Source: Parapedobacter sp037190485
Lineage (GTDB): Bacteria; Bacteroidota; Bacteroidia; Sphingobacteriales; Sphingobacteriaceae
Direction of reading: 5' to 3'
NCBI GenBank assembly: GCA_037190485.1
Contig: JBBCJB010000021.1
Span: 1-64,000, forward strand
DNA length: 64,000 nt
Shown here: positions 30,900 through 38,224 of the stretch, piece by piece
How positions within the stretch are numbered: position 1 is the stretch's first letter
Layout: each line of letters opens with the position of its first letter
Notes under the pieces: generated by a model
Database searches by the model: none
What the model was told of the DNA's origin: nothing
The model's input: the letters and a program-made list of their open reading frames with translations, nothing else
Position numbers and translations under genes: made by a program

Positions 30900-30957
30900 C
30901 AACAACGTCATACAAGGATTGTTTTGGGTGTTTTATTTTTTTTCAAATATTTTTTCA
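30832..30957 (+). repeat. Interspersed repeat, copy 2 (about 125 bp)
   Basis: Second full copy of the repeat at 29885, same orientation: hairpin part (one change, GCCGG for GCTGG), ATTAATCAACCTAAACCTGA, CATGACAACAACG, then GATTGTTTTGGGTGTTTTA and CAAATATTTTTT. It begins inside an exonuclease-like reading frame. Confidence 0.85.
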
Positions 30958-31012
30958 TTCCGCCAGGGACCTATTTCATTCCGCCCCGGATAGCTTTCAT
31001 TCCGGGAGGGCT
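30953..31012 (+). repeat. Short 21-bp tandem repeat (TTTCATTCCG)
   Basis: CATTCCG occurs at 30956, 30977 and 30998, exactly 21 bases apart, giving the 7-residue rhythm FHSARDL/FHSAPDS/FHSGRAP when translated. The same CATTCCGCC word occurs once in each leader repeat (30116, 31570). Frames crossing it are not genes. The rest of 31013-31082 holds nothing recognisable. Confidence 0.7.
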
Positions 31013-31082
31013 CCTTTTAGACTTCGATGCCGTCACCCTTCCGATAGGCGGTGGAGCGATGAGGGGCGAAAGTAAGCCACGC

Positions 31083-31457
31083 TCAATCCGAATGGGCCGA
31101 CAGCACATGCACCCCGGTGTACGAAATGAGGTACGCCGGGCACACACGAATCTCATCGTCTGCGATCTTACGGATTTTCAGGACGAGGGTTTGCCCCTCC
31201 CGGTATGAATTCTCCAGGTTAACGGCCGATATTACCCAGCCGTCCTGATGTCCTTCACCCCGAGCGGAATGCACGAACCTCTCCAAACGGACCACGTCGC
31301 TCTCGGCGAAATGCACGAGCGGTCCATCGGGGCAACCGTCGCTTGGGCGTAAATAGGTAACCCGGAAAACATCGTCCCCATTGTACTCCGCCTTTTTGCA
31401 GCAATGGATGGTCGCTAAAAACACGAATAATGCCAGCACGGCAAGGCTTCTTTTCAT
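31083..31457 (-). CDS. Hypothetical lipoprotein
   Basis: 124 residues with a lipoprotein signal (MKRSLAVLALFVFLATIHCCKKAEY; lipobox Cys). The mature part has VFRVTYLRPSDGCPDGPLVHFAESDVVRLERF and TLVLKIRKIADDEIRVCPAYLI, with two cysteines that may form a disulfide. No recognised family. It is isolated between repeat elements on the left and leader repeat 2 on the right. Confidence 0.65.
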   Translation of the reverse strand: MKRSLAVLALFVFLATIHCCKKAEYNGDDVFRVTYLRPSDGCPDGPLVHFAESDVVRLERFVHSARGEGHQDGWVISAVNLENSYREGQTLVLKIRKIADDEIRVCPAYLISYTGVHVLSAHSD

Positions 31458-31554
31458 ACGATCACACTTAGTTCATCGATAACGATTAGTTCATTTACAA
31501 TCGGTAGACGGGTTGACGGCGGGATGTGCTACAGCCCCGGAAAGGGATGGTTCA

Positions 31555-31766
31555 GCCCAGACGGGGGTACATTCCGCCCCGCGGACTCGGCGGTCTCAGG
31601 ATTTTTGGCTATGCACCGGCTCGTGCGGGTTCACGGAATGATTAGCAGGGGTTGTGGAAGAATGTGGGATAGCATGGCTGGATATTTAGGGATACGGCGA
31701 CGTTTGTGGGAGAAACATATGTTATCTTTGACGCAAACCCGTCCCTAAGTGGGTGCGGTGGGGATC
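31555..31766 (+). repeat. Leader repeat copy 2, carrying a promoter
   Basis: Second copy of the 210-base leader at 30101, ending directly before the ATG at 31767 of the phosphatase-like gene. Conserved islands are interspersed with diverged stretches, most strongly preserved from GTGGAAGAATGTGGGATA to the TATCTTTGACG box. Confidence 0.85.
31703..31730 (+). promoter_or_regulatory. Bacteroidota promoter in leader repeat copy 2
   Basis: TTTG at 31703-31706 and TATCTTTG at 31723-31730, spacer 16 bases, conserved with the copy at 30245. Start codon 37 bases downstream of the -7 box. Confidence 0.65.
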
Positions 31767-32186
31767 ATGAACATTCTTTTTGTATGTAGCCGGAACCAGT
31801 GGCGAAGCCGCACGGCGGAGGACTTATTCAAAACGCGGGGCGAGCATGCGGTGCGATCGGCCGGTACTGCGCCTTCGGCCCGTATCCGCATATCGGAAAA
31901 AACGGTGGATTGGGCCGACCTGATCCTGGTGATGGAAAAGCGCCACAAGCAGCAAATCCAGCAGCGGTTCGGCAGCCTGCTGGACGAAAAAAACATCCGC
32001 GTGCTGGATATCCCGGACGAATACGGCTACATGGATCCAGCGCTCGTGGATATACTGGAGAGCACCTGGCGAGTGATGATGGAGGGATGCACGAAAAGTT
32101 GGCAAGTCCGCTATTTCGTCGATTTGATAAACGACTGGGATGCTTGGTTATGCAGCTGGCCGTACGGATGCTTGATTGAGTGCTAA
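31767..32186 (+). CDS. Low-molecular-weight protein tyrosine phosphatase-like protein
   Basis: 139 residues from the ATG at 31767 (MNILFVCSRNQWRSRTAEDLF). The CX5R(S) P-loop (Cys-Ser-Arg-Asn-Gln-Trp-Arg-Ser) is at residues 7-14, and the acid loop is in LDIPDEYGYMDPALVDIL. This is the CSRNQWRSPTAE class of small phosphatases common in proteobacterial and Bacteroidota islands. After ESTWRVMMEG the tail (KSWQVRYFVDLINDWDAWLCSWPY) is longer than usual. Expressed from the duplicated leader. Target protein unknown. Confidence 0.8.
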   Translation: MNILFVCSRNQWRSRTAEDLFKTRGEHAVRSAGTAPSARIRISEKTVDWADLILVMEKRHKQQIQQRFGSLLDEKNIRVLDIPDEYGYMDPALVDILESTWRVMMEGCTKSWQVRYFVDLINDWDAWLCSWPYGCLIEC

Positions 32187-32231
32187 CGAAAAGAGGCTGT
32201 CTCAAAAGTAAATTGAGGCAGCCTCTTTTCG
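32187..32231. terminator. Long bidirectional hairpin terminator or MITE-like end
   Basis: CGAAAAGAGGCTGTCTCAA pairs with its near-perfect complement 7 bases later (one G/T mismatch), closing in TTTT on one side and AAAA on the other. It sits between the convergent phosphatase and Rpn genes. The GAGGCTGTCTCAAAAGT word also occurs at the ends of some insertion sequences, so an IS-derived origin is possible. Confidence 0.7.
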
Positions 32232-32246
32232 CTATGGTAATAAAAT

Positions 32247-33170
32247 TTACACTTTAAGCTTTTCGATCTCAACTGAAGAAAGCTTGGTAAATTTGGTTAT
32301 TTGTTCATTCGAAATGCCGTCTTTCTTCATTTCCCTTGCTATTTCTAGCTTCTCTTGATGTGCCTTCGCGCGCTCTAAATCCATCCCCTCCTTCTTCGCC
32401 TTGTCCAATAGATATTCGCGTGTTCCCATGGTGGACTCCTTTCCTTGTTTTTGCTTTACCTCGTTTTCAAAAATACTCAACATATCCGGATTTTCAAAAT
32501 GCGCGAAAAACGTCAAAAAATCATAGATGCCCTGACGCTTACCCTTCACCATGTTCCTCCGCATCATCTCATCATACAAATCGTGCTTCATGCCCTTCAG
32601 CTCGTCGTCGCTGGCCCCCTTGCGCTTCAGCGCAAGCAACGAGGTAAGCACGCAAACAGCGAACGGATTGGGATTCGCGCGGAGATCGGCTTCGTTTTGA
32701 TCCAAGACCTTGTATGTTTCGAATTTGTATGTGAGCCGTGTGCCAAGGAATTCTTCCTGGTAGCGGGCGGGGCGATAGCTGGCGTTGTCGTCGGCCAGTA
32801 CCGCGATAGCGGTGATCGGGACATCGTATTTGTCCTTGACACGGCAGAAATACCTGAACATCCTTTTTTCCAAATCGTTCTTGCCTTTCTGCGATTGCAC
32901 TTCGATATGCACGAGGATGTATTTCTCGCTCCCGTCTTTCAAGTATACCTTCACCAACTTATCCACGAAACGCACGCCCTTGCCCCCTTCCTCTGGCGGG
33001 AAAAGGAGATCAAGCTCTTTATCAAGGTAAGTTACTCCCCTCGCGAAATCAAACAGGTCGCACGCGTCCGGATAAATAAATAGCAGGAACTCCTCGAACA
33101 CCGTCTCCAATACCGATTTCCACAATCTGTCGTCCTGTTTAGAAGTAGATTTTGTGTTGATCCTTTTCAT
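32247..33170 (-). CDS. Rpn/PD-(D/E)XK transposase-like nuclease family protein
   Basis: 307 residues from the ATG at 33170 (MKRINTKSTSKQDDRLWKSVLE); an upstream ATG would add a hydrophobic 39-residue stretch typical of AT-rich non-coding DNA. The Rpn/transposase_31-like fold shows VFEEFLLFIYPDACDLFDF, ELDLLFPPEEGGKGVRFVDKLVKV, then ILVHIEVQSQKGKNDLEKRMFRYFCRVKDKY (Glu-x-Gln of the nuclease core). The C-terminus is helical (EYLLDKAKKEGMDLERAKAHQEKLEIAREMKKDGIS). Rpn proteins promote recombination and may have nuclease or phage-exclusion roles; this one is probably nuclease-like. Confidence 0.75.
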   Translation of the reverse strand: MKRINTKSTSKQDDRLWKSVLETVFEEFLLFIYPDACDLFDFARGVTYLDKELDLLFPPEEGGKGVRFVDKLVKVYLKDGSEKYILVHIEVQSQKGKNDLEKRMFRYFCRVKDKYDVPITAIAVLADDNASYRPARYQEEFLGTRLTYKFETYKVLDQNEADLRANPNPFAVCVLTSLLALKRKGASDDELKGMKHDLYDEMMRRNMVKGKRQGIYDFLTFFAHFENPDMLSIFENEVKQKQGKESTMGTREYLLDKAKKEGMDLERAKAHQEKLEIAREMKKDGISNEQITKFTKLSSVEIEKLKV

Positions 33171-33308
33171 TTTTGCAAACAAAAGATAATTAAATAAAAC
33201 TGACGACAATAATAATAAAAAAAGACACAATAGAAGATAATAAAATTCAAAGAGGAATAAATACATAAAAGCAGTCTTCATATTCATCTATTAAAAGAAA
33301 AATATCAC

Positions 33309-33316
33309 TATCTTTG
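33309..33316 (+). promoter_or_regulatory. TATCTTTG -7 box before DUF1016 copy C
   Basis: An exact TAnnTTTG match 21 bases before the ATG at 33338. No TTTG box at the right distance was found in the AT-rich DNA upstream. Confidence 0.4.
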
Positions 33317-33337
33317 GCTATAAGATAATATGAACAT

Positions 33338-34036
33338 ATGGAAGATTTCATTGCCGATATAAAAGCGATTATCGAGGCCGGACGCAAGAAAGCCCACCGA
33401 GCCATCGACACCGCAATGTTGGAAATGCACTCCGTGCGGCATCAGGAAACCGACAAGGAAGCAACAAAGGAGGAGCCCAGGGGACATGATTACGGCACGC
33501 GCGATTTCATCCGGAACCCGACGGTGCTTGAGTTCCTGGAAATTCCTGAGAATCGTGATTATTCCGGAAAGGGACTTGATGAGGTACTTGTTGATAGCCT
33601 GAGGCTATACCTACTTGAAATTGAACGGGGTTTCGCTTTCGTCGCCCGCCAGAAACACGTACGGACCGAAACCTCTGAATTTACCATCGATTTGATGCTC
33701 TACAATTTCATCTTGAGGTGTTTCGTGATCATAAAGTTCAACACGACCGAAGCAATCGATGGAGACATCGACCAACTGGATCGATACGTTCAGGCATTCG
33801 ATGATTTGGAACGGATTGAAGGCGACAACCCAACCATCGGTATCCTCATCTATACGGGAACGGGCCAGACCGTAGCCAACTATTCCGTACCCGAAGGAAG
33901 CAAACAGCTATTCATCAGCAAGTACCTTCCCTATCTTCCGAAAGAAGAGGAATTGATTGCCGAAATCGAGCGTGAAAAACGGGTTTTCAGGGAAGCGTGC
34001 GCCGTAAAAAAAGCACCAACAAGGAAAGGAACCTGA
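33338..34036 (+). pseudogene. Decayed DUF1016 nuclease, copy C
   Basis: 232 residues. The first 27 match copy A closely (MEDFIADIKAIIEAGRKKAHRAIDTAML). About 125-150 residues are then missing, and similarity resumes at TRDFIRNPTVLEFLEIPENRDYS and continues to the end (RGFAFVARQKHVRTE, DDLERIEGDNPTIGILI, KQLFISKYLPYLPKEEELIAEIEREKRVFREA). The catalytic Glu-Leu-Lys of copy A is KFN here (VIIKFNTTEAIDGDIDQL), so nuclease activity should be lost. The deleted part includes the place of the palindrome found in copies A and B. Confidence 0.8.
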
Positions 34037-34091
34037 CGGAAAGAATGGCCATTTGACGGGGTTGCAGTATCTTTGGCGGAAACTAGATGCG

Positions 34092-34808
34092 ATGTATAGC
34101 CGCTATCACATTGACGAGGTGCTTTCGAAAACGGACCATCGCCCTTGGGCATTGCCGAAAAAGGGTTGGCGTTTCTATCAGGAATGGAACGACGCAATCT
34201 TCCTCCATTGGCGGGTGGATGGCGATGCGCTCCGCAAACTGGTACCCGCTTCGTTGCAGATCGACGGATACGACCGCCAGGCATGGGTATCGATCGTCGC
34301 TTTCGACATGCATCGGATACGCCCGCGATACGTGAGCGCATTCCCGCCCATTTCGAACTTCCACGAGATAAACATCCGTACGTACGTGTCGCATCGGGAT
34401 CGGCCCGGGGTCTATTTCCTGAGCATAGAAGGCGGCAAGCGCATTTCATGCGCCATTGCCGAAGCGCTTTCGGGATTGCCCTATCGCTACGCGAAGATGA
34501 ACCGGCAGGATCGGGCGTTCGTAGTTGAAAACACAAGGACCGGAACGAGGATGGATATCCGATATACGACCGGCCAGGCCATCACTGACCCAGGCCCGCT
34601 GGATCGCTGGCTGACCGAACGATACGCGTTGTTTTTGGATACCGCAAGGGGCATCGAATCGTTCGAAACCCACCACGTGCCCTGGCCCCTCTTCGAGCTC
34701 AAATTGGAATCGATGGATATCGACATCCAACCGCAATTCAAGGGCCTGTTGCCTAGCGTCCCCGATGTCTGCCACTATTCCCCGGGGGTACAGGTGCTCG
34801 CGTGGTAG
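34092..34808 (+). CDS. DUF2071 (YqjF-like) protein
   Basis: 238 residues from the ATG at 34092 (MYSRYHIDEVLSKTDHRPW). DUF2071 features: WNDAIFLHWRVDGDALRKLVPASLQIDGYDRQAWVSIVAFDMHRIRPR, NFHEINIRTYVSHRDRPGVYFLSIEGGKRIS, GLPYRYAKM. This family is an acetoacetate-decarboxylase-like fold of unknown role. It follows the decayed DUF1016 copy C by 55 bases. A more upstream TTG start is possible but leads through a poor stretch. Confidence 0.8.
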   Translation: MYSRYHIDEVLSKTDHRPWALPKKGWRFYQEWNDAIFLHWRVDGDALRKLVPASLQIDGYDRQAWVSIVAFDMHRIRPRYVSAFPPISNFHEINIRTYVSHRDRPGVYFLSIEGGKRISCAIAEALSGLPYRYAKMNRQDRAFVVENTRTGTRMDIRYTTGQAITDPGPLDRWLTERYALFLDTARGIESFETHHVPWPLFELKLESMDIDIQPQFKGLLPSVPDVCHYSPGVQVLAW

Positions 34809-34828
34809 CCTGTACCGCGTGGTGTGAT

Positions 34829-35374
34829 TTACCAAAAGGTGGCTGTCGGCAACGCATAAAAGGCCGTATCCGCACTGCGCTGCCAAGGTGCTTGGTGGAA
34901 ATACCAGCATTCCTCGATGTCATCGAAGCGTTTGCCCATGTTTATTTCGCCCCATCGGTATCCCACCCCATATTCTTTCCCGTCGGATGTGATGGTTCCG
35001 AAAAGGGTTGGATAGGAGAAGCCGGAGACACCATTCGTATACTGGACAGCCTTTTCGAACGTCAATCGCGTCCCCATGGCGAAGGTGGTGATTTCCTCGA
35101 GGTCGCCGATCGCTTTTTGTTCCGCTGCGTATGGCCATCTCGGATGCAAGCTATCGAGCAGGATGTATGGATAGGCGCTGTTTTGGTACATGCCGGCTTT
35201 CTCTTTGTACAGGACGGTCTCTTTGTTCAACGTAACGGTTTGTCCGATCCAATGGTCGAATGGCGCGTAGCGATCGATAACCGTAGACTTGGTCTTGACC
35301 GTGGCGTAAATAACGAAAATCAACAGACCGATGCCGCCGATAATCGCCAAAGCGATGATTCCCACTGATTTCAT
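34829..35374 (-). CDS. Hypothetical membrane-anchored protein
   Basis: 181 residues from the ATG at 35374 (MKSVGIIALAIIGGIGLLIFVIYATVKTK), giving one N-terminal membrane anchor and a soluble domain (YAPFDHWIGQTVTLNKETVLYKEK, LTFEKAVQYTNGVSGFSYPTLFG, EYGVGYRWGEINMG). It lies 4 bases after the neighbouring gene at 35379, so the two form a leftward pair. No family recognised. Confidence 0.6.
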   Translation of the reverse strand: MKSVGIIALAIIGGIGLLIFVIYATVKTKSTVIDRYAPFDHWIGQTVTLNKETVLYKEKAGMYQNSAYPYILLDSLHPRWPYAAEQKAIGDLEEITTFAMGTRLTFEKAVQYTNGVSGFSYPTLFGTITSDGKEYGVGYRWGEINMGKRFDDIEECWYFHQAPWQRSADTAFYALPTATFW

Positions 35375-35378
35375 GACG

Positions 35379-36062
35379 CTATTTCTTGGCGGTGATGTAG
35401 ATTTCCATCTTGCCATCCGTCGCTTTCATATTGATGAGATAACCCGCCTGTTCGGTAATCCTAGCCGGTGTGCCTTCGGCCTCGAAGTCGGTACTGTTCA
35501 GTGTTTCCTGGGGTTTGTGCGTGTTGCTCATCTCGACGGATTTGGCCATATGATAAACGTCGCCCTCGACGTTGATGACCTTGAACCACCCGAAACCGAC
35601 ACCGGACGCGACGCGATCACCGGCTTCCTTGAATACTTCATAGTGCCCGAAATAAACATCGCCTACCGCAGGCGCTTGTTCCATGGCGACGTACTCGGCC
35701 GATTTGGGCAAGGGTGGTTTCAGCTCCTGATAGACGATCATGCCCATCGTGATGGCGGCGAACAACAGGAATAACCAGCCGACGACCGTCAATTTGATGA
35801 CATACGGAGGTTTTGGCGCTTGGGCAACGCGCTGTTTCGCAAGGGCATTCATCTCGGGCGTCCAGAAGCGCGATGCGATTTTTTGCCGCAATGCATCGTC
35901 CCAGAATTCACCGAATGCCTTTTTGGAATATGCGGAGAAAAAGGCTGTACGGGTCAGCTGCCTATAAACACCCAATGTCATCGGATTTCCCGGCTGCTTC
36001 GGGTTTTGCAGCCCTGCTGCATCATGTGCCGATTGTTCTATCTGGCTAACTGAAAAAAACAT
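35379..36062 (-). CDS. Hypothetical protein with one membrane segment
   Basis: 227 residues. The N-terminal soluble part is followed by a membrane helix (YVIKLTVVGWLFLLFAAITMGMIVYQEL) at about residue 97-124. A C-terminal domain follows (PAVGDVYFGHYEVFKEAGDRVASGVGFGWFKVINVEGDVYHMAKS). A start at 35981 (MTLGVYRQLTR) is an alternative. It is the first gene of the pair with 34829. Unknown function. Confidence 0.6.
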   Translation of the reverse strand: MFFSVSQIEQSAHDAAGLQNPKQPGNPMTLGVYRQLTRTAFFSAYSKKAFGEFWDDALRQKIASRFWTPEMNALAKQRVAQAPKPPYVIKLTVVGWLFLLFAAITMGMIVYQELKPPLPKSAEYVAMEQAPAVGDVYFGHYEVFKEAGDRVASGVGFGWFKVINVEGDVYHMAKSVEMSNTHKPQETLNSTDFEAEGTPARITEQAGYLINMKATDGKMEIYITAKK

Positions 36063-36244
36063 AATTACTGCTGAATTTTAGATTTCAATTATTTTCCTGC
36101 AAGCATAGCTTGTTCGATACCGCACAAAGATGGGGATAAACGGCGTCGATACCATGCGAACAGCATATACAAAGCATCTACACAAGGCAAAAACAACTGT
36201 CTGTTTTTTTCTTTACCTTGCTCCTGTTTGTAGTGGGAAATGAA

Positions 36245-38056
36245 ATGAAGATAACGTACCTCTTGTACCCATTGATCGTGTTGCTGTTGTGCGCTTCAGT
36301 CAGGGCTCAACCGACCCTGTCCAGCTCGAAAGCGATACTGGACAAACTGGAACAATTCCAATTGCGGAACCAGTCGGCAGAAGCCATCAAGCTTTTGGAC
36401 ACGGGGATAAAATCGGCGACCTCACCTGCCGACCTGGCCTATCTCTACGCTTACCAAAGTAGCATCTATGCCGCCATGGATAGTTTGCTGGCGGCGAAAC
36501 GCCTCGTAGACCTCAGCATGCGACATGCCCAGGCGTCAGGAAGCAGCAAGTCGCTGGCGGTGGCCTACCGGGCCAGGGCTTACCTGAGCAATATCCTAGG
36601 CAATCCGGACGACGTGGTAAAGGACGCCTTGGAAGGACTGAAGCAAGTGGAAAACAACGACGAAGATGCCAACACGAAATACCAACTCAACTATCTCCTT
36701 TATGGTGCCTACAGCAAATGGGACAATGGAGAGAAGATGGAACGATATATCCGCAGGGCGTTGCATTACGCTCGGATAGCCAAGAACACGAATTTGCAGG
36801 CAAATGCCAACAACGGCATAGCCTCGATGTATCTGACCCGTTTCAGGAAACTGAAATACCCGGAATTACTGGACAGCAACTTCCACTACCTGGAGGTTTC
36901 ATTTGGCCTGCAACAGCGGGATCCCGAAAAAGTGAGCGGGAATACATTCGTGATCACGTGCATCAACCTAGCCAACTTTTACCTTGATTTTTCTACCGAA
37001 GAACTCCCTGTCCGTGAACGGAAGGCGTTTGGATACCTCGATCTCGCCGAGCAAAAATTAAGGGATAAGGAGGCTAACGCCGAACGCTGGATGAACGTGC
37101 TCGGGATCAAAAGCGGTTTCGCGAGGAAGCGGGGCCGCCTTGAAGTGGCCGAGCGATACCTGGTGCAGGGGTTAAGCCAATTGGCGGCCTCGCCCGGCAA
37201 CCATTATCGGTTGGAGTATACCGTAAACAGGGATCTTGCCGAGTTGGCCGCCGAAAGGAATGACTTGAAGGCGGCATTGCGCTATCAGCGAAATGCGGAG
37301 GAATTATTGAAAAAATCGTTTAACGAACAACAGCTCCTTAACGCCCAGAAACTGGAGGTGCAATACGAAACGGCCAAGAAGGACCAAGAATTGACACTGT
37401 TGAAACAGAAAGAGGATTTTAGGCAACGGCAAAATTACCTCTATGGCGGGATTGCGCTTGCATTGCTGTTCGTTTTGTTTTTCATGTTCATTTCGTACCG
37501 TTTCAAACTCCGCTATGCGGTGGAGCGTGAAAGGAAATTGGAGAAAGAAAAAGAAGACGCCGAAAAACAGGCCCGGATGCAACTTCTTTTGGAGAAAGAA
37601 GAACAGGCCCGTCTCAAGGCGGAACAGGAATTGCTTGATTTGAGGCGGCAGCAATTGGAAAAAGAGGCATTGGCCAATTCGTTGATCATCGACCGCAAGA
37701 ACGAAACGCTAAAGCAGATCCAGGACAAAATCCAGCATGGCGAAGCGACGCATATCCAAAAGTTGCTCAAAGAGGAACTGCTGGTGCAGGCCGACTTTGA
37801 AGACATCAAATTGCAGCTACAAAACCTGCACCCCGATTTTTTCAACCGACTGAATGATAAAGCGATCCAAAAACTGACGCCGCTCGACTTAAAGTATTGC
37901 ACCTACCTTTACCTCAGGATGACGACCAAACAGATTGCCCAGGCGCTTCACGTTGAACCACAAAGTGCGCGCATGTTCAAGTATCGGCTGAAACAAAAAT
38001 TCGGTTTGGGTAAATCGGACGATCTGGAAGCGTTTTTTGAAGGGCAGGCACAATGA
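36245..38056 (+). CDS. Exported TPR protein with C-terminal HTH (membrane-bound regulator)
   Basis: 603 residues from the ATG at 36245 (signal-peptide-like MKITYLLYPLIVLLLCASVRAQ). The domain order is typical for Bacteroidota: TPR-like helices to about residue 380 (AESIKLL-type repeats, SAEAIKLLDTGIKSATSPADLAYLYAYQSSIYAAMD), a membrane helix (YLYGGIALALLFVLFFMFISY), a long coiled coil (KLEKEKEDAEKQARMQLLLEKEEQARLKAEQELLDLRRQQLE), and a LuxR-like HTH at the end (LTPLDLKYCTYLYLRMTTKQIAQALHVEPQSARMFKYRLKQKFGL). It probably senses an extracellular state and regulates transcription. Confidence 0.85.
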   Translation: MKITYLLYPLIVLLLCASVRAQPTLSSSKAILDKLEQFQLRNQSAEAIKLLDTGIKSATSPADLAYLYAYQSSIYAAMDSLLAAKRLVDLSMRHAQASGSSKSLAVAYRARAYLSNILGNPDDVVKDALEGLKQVENNDEDANTKYQLNYLLYGAYSKWDNGEKMERYIRRALHYARIAKNTNLQANANNGIASMYLTRFRKLKYPELLDSNFHYLEVSFGLQQRDPEKVSGNTFVITCINLANFYLDFSTEELPVRERKAFGYLDLAEQKLRDKEANAERWMNVLGIKSGFARKRGRLEVAERYLVQGLSQLAASPGNHYRLEYTVNRDLAELAAERNDLKAALRYQRNAEELLKKSFNEQQLLNAQKLEVQYETAKKDQELTLLKQKEDFRQRQNYLYGGIALALLFVLFFMFISYRFKLRYAVERERKLEKEKEDAEKQARMQLLLEKEEQARLKAEQELLDLRRQQLEKEALANSLIIDRKNETLKQIQDKIQHGEATHIQKLLKEELLVQADFEDIKLQLQNLHPDFFNRLNDKAIQKLTPLDLKYCTYLYLRMTTKQIAQALHVEPQSARMFKYRLKQKFGLGKSDDLEAFFEGQAQ

Positions 38057-38224
38057 AGCGAAGGTGGACAACGGAGCCGTCGAAATTCTTCGTGCAATGC
38101 GGCTGGCTTGGGGATCTACGATTACCGCCGAAACTAAAATCAAAAAATCCGTAAATTTACCGGAAAATCGGAACACGGGTCATGCACCATCAACTACGGC
38201 CTATAGCTACGACTAATCCATTGC

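Noticed and set aside
30827..31075. Protein beginning in repeat copy 2 (MHKKRKAQPFG...)
   Set aside because: The frame is made of the interspersed repeat and the 21-bp repeat. The matching part of copy 1 does not conserve a protein.
34053..34091. Upstream TTG start for the DUF2071 gene
   Set aside because: The added 13 residues have no family counterpart, and the ATG at 34092 fits the family length.
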